Shown here one piece after another: positions 35,829 to 45,401 of a DNA stretch of 64,000 nucleotides (position 1 is the stretch's first letter; every line of letters starts with the position of its first letter). Position numbers and translations under genes: made by a program. The notes beneath the pieces are model-generated. The model did no database searches and was not told the DNA's origin. It saw only the letters and a list, made by a program, of their open reading frames with translations. The DNA comes from Lindgomyces ingoldianus (Eukaryota > Ascomycota > Dothideomycetes > Pleosporales > Lindgomycetaceae), in NCBI RefSeq assembly GCF_010093535.1, contig NW_022985189.1:469926-533925 (forward strand), in the 5' to 3' direction.

Positions 35829-37689
35829 CGTACCTAACAGGTTGGCCAGCCACACAGGTTAGCTAGCTACTTTTGCTAAGCCCCTACCACACTCTACCTA
35901 TCTACATAATGCCTTAATAACAACACTAGATTAAATCTTCTAAAGAACATTAAATATAGCTTACTTTTTAAGCTTTTAAATAAGACTTAAAACTTTTTTT
36001 ATAACATGCTATAGCTATTTATAATGTTTTTTATATAACACTAAGTAATTAACGCGCTAGACAGCCTTTATAAGTAGAATGCTAGCTTAAATTAAGAAAT
36101 CTAACTAAGCTTAAAAAAAAAGTAGTTATTAAGTATATACTTAAGCTTATTACACATAGATTTTTTCTTAGGCTTATAGCTATAGCTAATATAGCTAATT
36201 TCTTGCGCGTAGAGTATAATCTAGGCTAGGTTAGCTTAAACTAGCCTAGTATATAAGTTAAGCACTGCTTTAAGTTTATAATAAAGTTTAATTATAAGTA
36301 TAAATATAAAAAAGTGCTTTATAAAAATCTAAAAGTTATCTAAAGCTAGTTTTACTTAGTAGCTAACATAAAAACTAAGTATAGTATCTAAGATAAAAAC
36401 ATATATAACGTTAATAAGTTAAGCTTTATTATAGGCTAAATATTAACTAAAAGAGTTATTATAGCTTTAGAGAGATAAAAACAGCTAAAAGTAATATAGT
36501 AAAGTAATAAAAAGTAGATAATAGTTATTTAAAGCATTAATATAATAAAGTAAGCTATTTTACTTTTTATTATTTTTAAAAGCTGCTATTACCTTTTTAC
36601 TTAGTATAAAAAAAGAATTTACTTTAAAACTAGGTTATTATAGTTTCTAAAAATAGCTAGATAATAAATAAGCTTAGGCTATAGTAGTTAAAGCACTTTA
36701 ATAAGCATATAAAAAAAAGTTATAAGCGCTTATTAGCTATTTATTATTAATAGCTATAAAAGATATAACTTACTTAATTTCTAGTAGTACTATAAAAAAA
36801 ATAAAATTATTACTATCTACATGCTTTTACACTTATTACACCTTTTATAGCCTTTTAGTGTAAGTTGTTTTACCTCTTTAAAAAAGGTGTATAAGCGCTA
36901 AGCTAAAGATTTTATATATAACTAAATTACTTATATTATAAAACTTAAGTTTCTACTATGCTTTATACACACTTATAATATAGTAATTACTTTTAGTAAT
37001 ATTTAAAAAGAGTTTTAAAGTGCTAGTTTAGTTTTATTTAACTTAAAATAAGTTAAAATAGCTCTTAACATCTAGTTACACACTTTATTACTACTACTAC
37101 TTATTAATAATAAGCCTTAGTAGTTATAAACTTTAAGTAATACTTTTAAATTTAAGTTATAATTAATGCTTATAAAAGTAAAAATTTAGAGGTATATAAA
37201 TAGCTTACTAACATTTATAGTAAAGGCTTTTAAAAAAGTCTTAAAAAGAGCAGTAATTATTACACATAAGCTAGCATTAGTGTAAAAAAAGATTATAAAG
37301 CTTTAAGTAATAAATAAGGCTACTACATAACATAGATTACATAAAAAAAGTAGATTTAAGTAAAAAAAACTTTAATAGTTAAAAATAAAGCTTATTTAAC
37401 TACTTTAAAGAAGTTTAAAGCGTGTAGTAATAAAAAAAAGCTAAAAACATAAGTGTACACTAAAAAAAAGTAAGCTAAGTTAAAAGTAATATAGGCAGTG
37501 TAATTAGACTAGGTATAACTTACATATATGTAAGAAAGTAGTAGAAGTAGACTTTAAATAATATCTTATATTGTATTACTTTATACAGAGCTAAAGTAGG
37601 CTGTTTTGCGCTAGAATAGGGTGGTTTTAGTAGAGGCTTAGCAAAAGTAGCCGGCTAACCCGTGTGGCCGGCCAACCTGTTAGGTACGT
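35829..37689 (+). mobile_element. Element B: Tc1/mariner, pogo/Fot1-like DNA transposon (1861 bp)
   Basis: Left end ACGTACCTAACAGGTTGG and right end CCAACCTGTTAGGTACGT are perfect inverted repeats that continue imperfectly to about 60 bp. A TA flanks each end (35827-35828, 37690-37691). The empty site in other element A copies reads AACATATA at this point. It carries a RIP-mutated transposase relic. It lies inside element A copy 3. Confidence 0.8.
36820..37080 (+). pseudogene. Relic DDE transposase (pogo/Fot1 type) of element B, C-terminal part
   Basis: A plus-strand frame reads HLLHLL-stop-PFSVSCFTSLKKVY and so on. This fits the end of the DDE endonuclease domain of fungal pogo-type transposases, where HLLQPLDV-x-CF-x-PLK is usual. 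The stops are TAA/TAG at positions where Gln or Trp is expected. Upstream parts of the frame (about 36300-36800) are too degraded for confident alignment. Confidence 0.6.
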
Positions 37690-38217
37690 TATATAACTTT
37701 AGTAAAATAAGCTTTATTATAAGCTAAATATCTATTAACTATACTTATACTTAAAACTTTACTTTAAGCTTTAAATAACACTTTATAAATATACTATGCT
37801 AGTTTATGCTAATATAGCCTAGATTATACTTAGCGTGTAAAGAATTAGCTATATTAGCTATAAATACTATTTAAAAAGAAAATTCTTACGTATATAGCTT
37901 AAGTATAGTTTTAATAATTACCTACTTTTTATTATTACCTAGCTTTTATAAGTTAGCTATAGAATTAGCTTATAAAGGTTATCTAGTGCTATAGTTATTT
38001 ATTATTTTTTAAAAGACTTTATATATAGCTGTAGCATGTTTTTTTAAAAGTTTTATATTTTATTTAAAAGCTTAGAGTATAAGCTGTATCTAACATTTTT
38101 TTAGCATGTTTAAGTAGTGTTATTAGAAATACATTAGTGTAGAAAGAGTAGTTTAGTAGAGTTTTAGTAAAAGTAAGCAACTTAGGTGTGTAAGCAACTT
38201 ACCTGTGAAGTACGTTA

Positions 38218-38770
38218 ACTTTTTTATAAAAGTAAGTTATAACACTTTAAAAAGTAAACAAAGTAATATTATACTATAAAGTATAAAAAAAATGTTAAAT
38301 TTAAAATAAAACAACTTGTATAGCTATAAATGAAGTAGATTGAAATTAGGTATTAAATAATAAGTAAAATATGAAAAATAAGGCTAAAATAGTATAGATT
38401 TAGCTACTATACTACAAAGTTAACAACACTATAGCTACTACTACTAGTAAGAGTACTAAGTTAAAACTTTTACTATTTATAAAGTAAATATTATAAATTA
38501 TATTTTTTATTTAATGAATTAATATAAGTGTTGTAAAGTAAAAAGTAATTTAAGTATAAAAATATTATTAAAGTAGACTGTTTGCTTGTGAAATACGTTA
38601 TTTTATTAAAGTGTGTTAGGCAATTAATATATATAGTTAATATACCTTATACAATCTACATAACAGGTCTAAATTAAATTTAGAAAATAAATAATTCTTC
38701 TCTACTATCTATTTTAAATACTAATAAACTTTAGAAATTTTTAACAGGAAAGTTGTAGAATGTAAAATGC
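38218..38770. other. AT-rich degraded DNA
   Basis: RIP-like, no open frame, no termini recognised. Confidence 0.5.
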
Positions 38771-38851
38771 TAGAGGAGGTGAGTTTTGGTAGCGCACACT
38801 TTACACTAACAGACTTTTGGTTTGTGAATGTACAACTAGCTCATTTTCTCA

Positions 38852-39241
38852 GGAAGAATCACCAACTCCTACAGCTCTCTAAATGGAGGAGAGCTGGGAT
38901 ATGTATACCCCATATTCGGAGGCAACGTAACATATGCGGAACTTAACCCCGCCAGCCCTCCTCGCTTTACGGCATCGAAGAAGCCAGTGGGCGGGCTTAT
39001 ACCATTACGAAGCCTAAGTGCAATCGATCACGTACCTTTCTCGAGAGAGTGGAAGCGAAGGCAGCAGAATAATAGGACTGCTACATTTTGCTGTCCTTGT
39101 CTTGTGCTCCGCCCAAACGCATACCATCATTATTTCTACCTTTCACTGTGCGTTAAGCGTTTAATAGCTCGAGGTCGGCCAAATTTATTGCTCTTGGGAG
39201 GATTTTGGAATGGCCAGAGAAGATCCATGAGCTGCCGGTAG
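38852..39241 (+). pseudogene. Possible orphan 3' exon or gene fragment, ~130 codons
   Basis: An open frame follows an acceptor-like TTTTCTCAG (38843-38851) and runs to TAG. It begins GRITNSYSSLNGGELGYVYP and is not low-complexity at first. There is no in-frame ATG, and upstream is RIPed transposon DNA. It could be the surviving 3' part of a gene whose 5' end was lost, or a chance frame. The family is not recognised. Confidence 0.25.
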
Positions 39242-39356
39242 CATATATCACTAGCTTAAATCGTATTCAATCTTCATTTTAGGCATCATTCAATGAAGAG
39301 ATTGAATAAATCAACCTATTACCCCCCTTCACGGTTCCCAGCCTATACTTGCTGAA

Positions 39357-40118
39357 CTACATTTTTCCCGCCGTGATAGTATGCACCAGCCTAATCTTCC
39401 CACCTTCAATCCTAAACTCATGACTATCCGGCATTCCACTCGCGCCCCCAAATGCCAACATAACATCACAAGTCCCAACCGTCTCATCACACACATATCG
39501 CCGATTCACCAACTGCACACCACTTGGCACACCAACATTGCAGTCCGGTCCAAAGTAATGACCACCCTCAACCCGCTCGCATGGATTTCCCCACGGCACT
39601 TTGACACTCTTGTTATTGAAAAGGTCTAGGTATGCATCAGCAGCCGCTTTGATAACAGCACGTGTGTCGCGCTTTGCTTCCGGGATCGGATCTCGATTTT
39701 CCTTCAACGAATACGAAAGCGTGCTCTTTGCGTCAAAAAACCAATCCCCCGTGGTCGTTATAATCGATTCCAATTTGTTTACTTTCCCGGATGCTGTATC
39801 GAGCCGGATTTGGGTTCCGATAACATACGGTGGCGTGTTATCGGGAGCAATAAGTTCAGTGTAGGTTGCACACTGCGTCGTGTCGAGTAGTGTGCGGTTA
39901 TGTGAGATCTTGAGGGCTTTGGAGAGCATGCCAGATTTGGTATTCGCTGATTTTGCGTTTTCGGTGTAGGTCATGGAATCTGCGAGGGAAAGCTTGTTTT
40001 GGCCAGTAGTTGCGGTAGTGAGGTAGTCCACTGCCGTTTGCTGAAGGATAGCGACGTCGCATTGGGCTGTCGTTGGGCTAGCAAGGAGAGCCAAGGCTCC
40101 GAGGATGACAGGAAGCAT
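39357..40118 (-). CDS. Secreted DUF8021-like protein, 253 aa
   Basis: Single-exon ORF starting at an ATG with a clear signal peptide (MLPVILGALALLASPTTAQ), so the mature protein is probably extracellular. The body has a pattern I associate with fungal DUF8021 proteins: LLDTTQCATYTELIA, PYVIGTQIRLD, DPIPEAKRDTRAVIKAAADA, the segment VPWGNPCERVEGG, and NRRYVCDETVG near the C-terminus. Function is unknown for the family. N-glycosylation sequons lie at HNRT and NNKS. The intact frame shows no RIP. The next gene is divergent with an 818-bp gap. The DUF assignment rests on recall of the family and is moderately sure; secretion is more certain. Confidence 0.8.
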   Translation of the reverse strand: MLPVILGALALLASPTTAQCDVAILQQTAVDYLTTATTGQNKLSLADSMTYTENAKSANTKSGMLSKALKISHNRTLLDTTQCATYTELIAPDNTPPYVIGTQIRLDTASGKVNKLESIITTTGDWFFDAKSTLSYSLKENRDPIPEAKRDTRAVIKAAADAYLDLFNNKSVKVPWGNPCERVEGGHYFGPDCNVGVPSGVQLVNRRYVCDETVGTCDVMLAFGGASGMPDSHEFRIEGGKIRLVHTITAGKM

Positions 40119-40936
40119 GACGAGTTTCCAGGTTGATATTGTTGTTGTTGATCAGTTACCCTGGTGTTCGTTTCGGAGGACAATCTTCGAAAAGAGTCTC
40201 AACTGCGATAAATATATATTCTCTAACGAACTCGCCGCTGCCAGTGCCGGTGGTTATAGCAGTTGCCGAATCCACTACCTTCCTTGACCTTCATAAACGT
40301 AATGCGGGCGATGTTGTAAGTTCGGGTGAATATAGCTCTCTAATTCGCCTGATGCATATATTACCTCGTCAACACTTTTGCCGGATTTAGAACGACCAAT
40401 GAATGAGTCCCCGCGGGGCAAATATATGAGCGATGCTTAGGTTTGGTGTAACCCGCTGGTAGTGACGCGTCGTGATTATTACCTCGGTCTCCTAAAGGAG
40501 CAACCCTGCGTCACGTGTTTCCAGCGGTTCTAAGCCATCTAGGGCTAGAGATCGAGCCTTGAGGCGTAATGTCTTATGAATTAGCAAGAAATTATGATAC
40601 GGAGTCCGTTTAGAGAGAAGATCGCCCGTCTTTAACGTCGATTTTGACTTCCTGTATCAATCATTGCCCTCATTAGCTCGTTGGATTGAATTCAAGTGAA
40701 AGCGGGAGATGGTCATCACGAATTGCGAGAGGTTCTGTCCTAAAGTAGCCAGTCTTGTCCGAAAATCAAGTTATCTGAATTTTAGGATTGTAAACGCTCT
40801 GAAGTATAGTGAACTGCGTCCTAATTCACAGATGAGAACATTCACGAAATTACGTTGGGAGCCTTCACCAATTGCACACCCCCTGACGTATGAATAGCGT
40901 TTTACGTGAGAGTGTATGAACTCACATGCTCGATAG
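40119..40936. promoter_or_regulatory. Divergent intergenic region between the DUF8021-like gene and the 524-aa gene
   Basis: It holds the promoters of both flanking genes. A small ORF at 40709-40897 (62 codons, ATG start) precedes the 524-aa gene and might act as an upstream ORF, but nothing else supports it. No defined binding sites were identified. Confidence 0.35.
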
Positions 40937-42511
40937 ATGCAACCTCTTCTTGAGTCTTCTCTTCAACATCTAAGCAGAAAATCTCCTGTTAAAGACACTT
41001 ATCGTAAGACTATATTAAACAACTTCCAGGACCCCTTAATAGGTTTACCTAACTTCATAGCGGCATCTAAGATAAGCGGTTCGTCGGCTAAGGCTATGAG
41101 TAAAATGGACCGTGGGTGGTTTGACTACAACTCGCTATCGATGCTGCCACAGCAGGCCCAGCCCCTTTATGTCAACCGCCCTCGCTTACCTCCAGATCAC
41201 GACACTGCTCCAAGTCGCCATGGAGTAGAATACCACTCCTTCACAGGAGCACCCAAATCTAATGCAAGGAGGGCAACTTCGGCTAGCCAACCCGAGGGTG
41301 CTGATAGCGTATCATCACAACCAAAGCAGCAGATTGTGAGACCAATACTTCCTCGAGAGGGACTTCAGTTTTTGAGCCCCCCTCTCTCTCCCAAAAATCG
41401 ATTATGGGAGGCTAGCAGCATTTCAAATCCTCGCAATACGGGAAGAAACATAGTCGGAAGAGAAAACTTGCATGATGGTGAGCGGAAATCGTATTCTCCT
41501 CCTTCTGGATATAATTCCCATTGTGCTTCTGAAGTGGGGAATTCGCAGAATTCGACCCTCTCACTAAATTGCGGCAGTCAGGGAGGGCTGACGAAATCAG
41601 TTGCGCTGCCAGATGCTTCGCCAGTGAATAGGTGGCAACAAGCCCAGGAATACCGACGAAAGGTCTATCAAGTACCATACCGCGATCCGCGTTTAGATTT
41701 TACCATTGTTGGCGTTGAGCAGAACGCCGAATTTTGGGTTGGCCAGCTGGCTCTGGCCATGACTAACGTTCACAACGTAAAAGACCGAGAAGGCTCGCAT
41801 GCGATGAAGATGTTCCTTCCTAATGTGTATGACCCTCTTTTGGTAGAAGCGACTTGCAGGGATATACTCCGTTCGTTGATCGACCGCTGCAAGAACGGTT
41901 TTCGTGGACCGAATACTTTCAATAAAGCAATCAAGCCTGGGAAAGAATTGGAGGCTGATAAAACAGCGACGTGTGAAGAGAGACTTAGCAATATTATACG
42001 AGCTTTAACGTGGAATAAGAGAGTTTGCAAGGACGTGTTGTACGACGACTGGAAGATTCGTTTGCTGGTAAATCACCCCCTGGCGTACGACAGGGAAAAG
42101 GATTCTCAGAAAGGGTCGAATGATCAGCGCAGATTAAGACACATTAAAGAGCGAGAAAAATTGAAGAAGACTGAGGAGGAGCTCCGGGCTTATCAAATTG
42201 TTAACACGCAGACCCAGCCTGAGAATACGTCTGAACAAACGAATCTTACTAGGAGTCATGACTCTACTGCGACCGTGAGCATTCAGCAAGGCAACTACTT
42301 TGCGGAAAGAATTTTACCACATCAACCCCCTTGGACTAGACAGTTGATAGGCTCTTCCTTTTCTTCGCCAATGATGCTAAGTCTCAATTCGCCAGCAACG
42401 AGGCAGGGGTTGGATGGGAACAACACAAGAGGGATGAAAAGGACACGACTGGGGGGTGGATTTGATGATGATGTCAACGAAACAAAGCAGGCGAAATCTG
42501 AGAAACAGTGA
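40937..42511 (+). CDS. Hypothetical protein, 524 aa, largely disordered with a conserved-looking central block
   Basis: Intact single-exon ORF from ATG to TGA. Residues 1-240 are Pro/Ser/Gln-rich and probably disordered. Residues about 248-390 look folded (YRDPRLDFTIVGVEQNAEFW ... LFLPNVYDP-like and NIIRALTWNKRVCKDVLYDDW). The tail is charged and ends basic/acidic (MKRTRLGGGFDDDVNETKQ), with a KRTR nuclear-localisation-like patch. A short coiled-coil-like stretch (RRLRHIKEREKLKKTEEEL) lies near 400-420. I do not recognise the family. The true start could be the internal Met at about residue 54, because the first 50 residues are less structured. Confidence 0.7.
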   Translation: MQPLLESSLQHLSRKSPVKDTYRKTILNNFQDPLIGLPNFIAASKISGSSAKAMSKMDRGWFDYNSLSMLPQQAQPLYVNRPRLPPDHDTAPSRHGVEYHSFTGAPKSNARRATSASQPEGADSVSSQPKQQIVRPILPREGLQFLSPPLSPKNRLWEASSISNPRNTGRNIVGRENLHDGERKSYSPPSGYNSHCASEVGNSQNSTLSLNCGSQGGLTKSVALPDASPVNRWQQAQEYRRKVYQVPYRDPRLDFTIVGVEQNAEFWVGQLALAMTNVHNVKDREGSHAMKMFLPNVYDPLLVEATCRDILRSLIDRCKNGFRGPNTFNKAIKPGKELEADKTATCEERLSNIIRALTWNKRVCKDVLYDDWKIRLLVNHPLAYDREKDSQKGSNDQRRLRHIKEREKLKKTEEELRAYQIVNTQTQPENTSEQTNLTRSHDSTATVSIQQGNYFAERILPHQPPWTRQLIGSSFSSPMMLSLNSPATRQGLDGNNTRGMKRTRLGGGFDDDVNETKQAKSEKQ

Positions 42512-43390
42512 AGTGTTCATAGTTCAAATCAATGAAGTTAAATAAACGCAAAAGGTCGCGATCAAATAAACAGTCGACTACTCCGAGAAATCTGTGATGT
42601 TACATCTCTACTCTGCACTAGTCTGGTTTTCGAATTTGCAGCAACCAGGAGATGGGCCGATGAGAGGCTTGGCCGGGTTTTCTTCCCTCAGATCAGGGCA
42701 TGGTAACCTCATTTCAAAAGTAAACGTACATACTGGACGTTTTCCTATTCCCTGCTTTCACATGACTATGTATTTACCTTATCGATAGATAATGCTGAAA
42801 TCCTTTACCACCCCCTCGCGCCCCTACTTACGATTTCGGCCGCCTTTTGGTCCTGGGTTGACTCTCGGCATCTATACTTCCAACTCCTTTCAACTCTTAT
42901 TCTCTCAATCATATAGCCAGTGGTATATCCCCTCATCGATTCCCATGCTTCTATTGTTTGGGCCACACACCCCGATTACTTATTTCATTAGTTTAACACC
43001 CGTCTCATGTTCACCGCGCTACATCACTAAGGGTCACCTCCATCAGCATGAATCCTAATTTTCAGCTGAAATAATATCGAGATCATTCTCTACCCAATCG
43101 CCTGTATCCTCCAATATTTATCGCGAAAGGCTAATACAGTTCTGTGCTCAGTGTCCTATTCCCCCAAATATTCCGTGCCTTGGTTTGATCTTTTCTTCAT
43201 TCCCTTGATCAGCGTGCCCAATAAAGCGTACTACTGACTGTACTGGGTACGCTGTACAGTTGATTTGAGCCGTACGTACGTATAGCAATATTCTGCACGT
43301 GCGTACAATAGCTGTTGTCCCGAGTACTGTACGTAGTAGAGCACCTAGTTACCTTTTGGGTTAGGTTTATTTAACCTGATTTATTTTTTA
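42512..43390. other. Downstream intergenic region, end of gene island
   Basis: Normal composition with only short ORFs (42594-43058) that have no domains. GTAC and TACGTA palindromes cluster at 43220-43340, just before the AT-rich relic. Confidence 0.4.
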
Positions 43391-43960
43391 AGAGCTCTTG
43401 GGGGAGCTTCTCTAAAGGGGCTAAGACGGATAACACGCATATAGAAAATGTTGTTACAAAAAAATACTTGTCTTTAATTTATAGTACAGCTTTTATACTA
43501 CCTAATTTAGATTTAAATTTACTCTATCTATAGTAGTACTAGAGATAGAGTTTTTAGCTAGTGTTCTACTGTTTTTTACCTACTAAGCGTAACTCTGCTT
43601 AGGCTAAGAAGTCTACGCTAGAGATAGACCTATTTAAACATTAGCAGAGACTAGAGTTAAAAGTAGAGTAGCTTACTTTTTAATAGATAGGAATAGATAG
43701 ACTATCTATACCTCTAATAAGTTGTTAAATCTAAGAGAATCTTGTTACTAGAAAGTATATTTATTAATAACTACTATAATAAGCTGCAAATAGACATTTT
43801 TAACGGTTATAAGTGCCTGAGATACTAGAATAGAGCAGGTTATATTAGAATAAGGTAGTATACAAAGAATATTAATAAGAGTAATTTACGCAGTCTTATA
43901 AAATGCAAAGAGAACAAAAATAGAGCTTGGTTTACTATATAATTAAAGATTATATAATTC
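43391..43960. other. Short AT-rich relic between gene islands
   Basis: RIP-like block of about 570 bp. No termini or domain could be recognised. Confidence 0.45.
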
Positions 43961-45401
43961 GGAGTGGAGGAGTGTTGGCGGATAGTACTCGCAGTTTAGG
44001 TCTCCAGTGGCAGTGTTCTGAAACAAGACTCGTGGGGGTGATGCGGCAATATTTTCTTCTCTAGTCAAGCTAAGGGCCGCATCAGCTTCACAATCTTGGG
44101 TTTTAGACACTGGGACCGGCCGTGCTCTGCATCGCCGGTTTTTCTTATCTACAGTTTCGGAGAAGGCTGGTCCAAGGAAATGTTCGACTGTTGGCTCGGC
44201 GTTTTAATCACACACGGGCGCCGGAGCGGTCCTGGAGTGGAGGATAGAAGTTTTTATTATCCCCGTATCAACTGCTAAGATAAGACGCAATGTGAATAAC
44301 TACGCGGGATGGGCCAACAGGTCTAAAGTCTATTCTCTAAACAGCCAATATTGAAAACTACATGTTGAATTTTTTCGTCCAGCCTAGTTCATCGATCGAG
44401 TGTACGGCAGCCTAAGACAGCCACATGGTAACTTATATCGATCGCCCATCATTAGGGAGAATCTACCGTCAGGATCTTAAGTAGTTTCAGACTGCTAAGG
44501 AGGAAGCAGCACCGTTGACACCCTCCAGCCTTCTAGTTCTCCTGGAAGGAAACAGCATGTTTGAAACAGTCTTACAGTTTTACGTCTCCAAGAAGAGGGG
44601 GAAACCCATAAATATTGCTTCTGGTCATTTAAATGCCCCTAAAAGAAGCCAATACACCTCTCATGACTCCCAGGGGATATATAGTCTCTAGTGGAGAAGG
44701 TGGACGTAATGGTCTGAGGATCTAGTTGATTGTAATCTCGCAGCGAGGGGAGAGAAGCCGGAATAAGCATCAGATGTGCGTTACAGTCCCCCAGCAGGGA
44801 GGGAGAAGGCTATTGGTGATTCTCTGATGGATTTTAGTACCCAAAAGGTGCATGGTGGGGTGCAGTGTGGGTTTTTAGTGCCCAATGGAGAATGAATTAT
44901 CTTAGCTCGCGGTTTATTCCCTAGATTGTATGGCTGTGGATTGGAGCAGAGAAGGTAGGCCTAGAGGACAGTCAGAAGGAAGATACTGTAGAAAGGATGG
45001 CAGGAAAATGAGCTGGGAGTGTGTCAGGAGGGCTGGGGGGTTCGAGGGAGTGGTAGAAAGTATGGCGAAGGAGTGCAGTGTACGCATGATCTAGCAAGGA
45101 GAGAATACGTGCATCTGTATGTGCGTGTAAAATATAAATGCGAATGAATGGGGTTGATTGACAGGGGACGTTGACGCTGATTCGTGCAGTGTCTGCCTAG
45201 CGAATAGGGATGCGATGCGGGTCCTGGAATGCGGACGAATACTCTAAAATGATTCAAACGGAAGAGAATTAATAGAACGAATAATATACATACAACTCCT
45301 ATGGCCACCCCAAACAACCAACTCCAAAGGCCTATGCAATCTGCTCTCATCTTCTCTCCTCCCTCCACCCCCAAAAGCCCTCCCCATATGATCCCCTATA
45401 C
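43961..45401. other. Intergenic region downstream of lon
   Basis: Normal composition, several short ORFs on both strands, none with a domain. The minus-strand ORF at 45024-45374 directly follows the Lon stop and is probably 3' UTR. Confidence 0.4.

Larger units (their letters stand above)
34916..38215 (-). mobile_element. Element A copy 3 (fold-back element with two nested inserts)
   Basis: Left end ACGTACTTTACAGGCGAG after TA (34914-34915); right end ...GTGAAGTACGT before TA (38216-38217). Without the inserted L2 LTR and element B about 1.1 kb remains. The left arm read forward and the right arm read in reverse complement match over more than 400 bp, so a single strand could form a long hairpin. 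No ORF. Confidence 0.78.

Noticed and set aside
45024..45374. 116-codon minus-strand ORF with a hydrophobic segment after lon
   Set aside because: It follows the Lon stop closely, has low-complexity C-rich ends and no recognisable family; probably 3' UTR.
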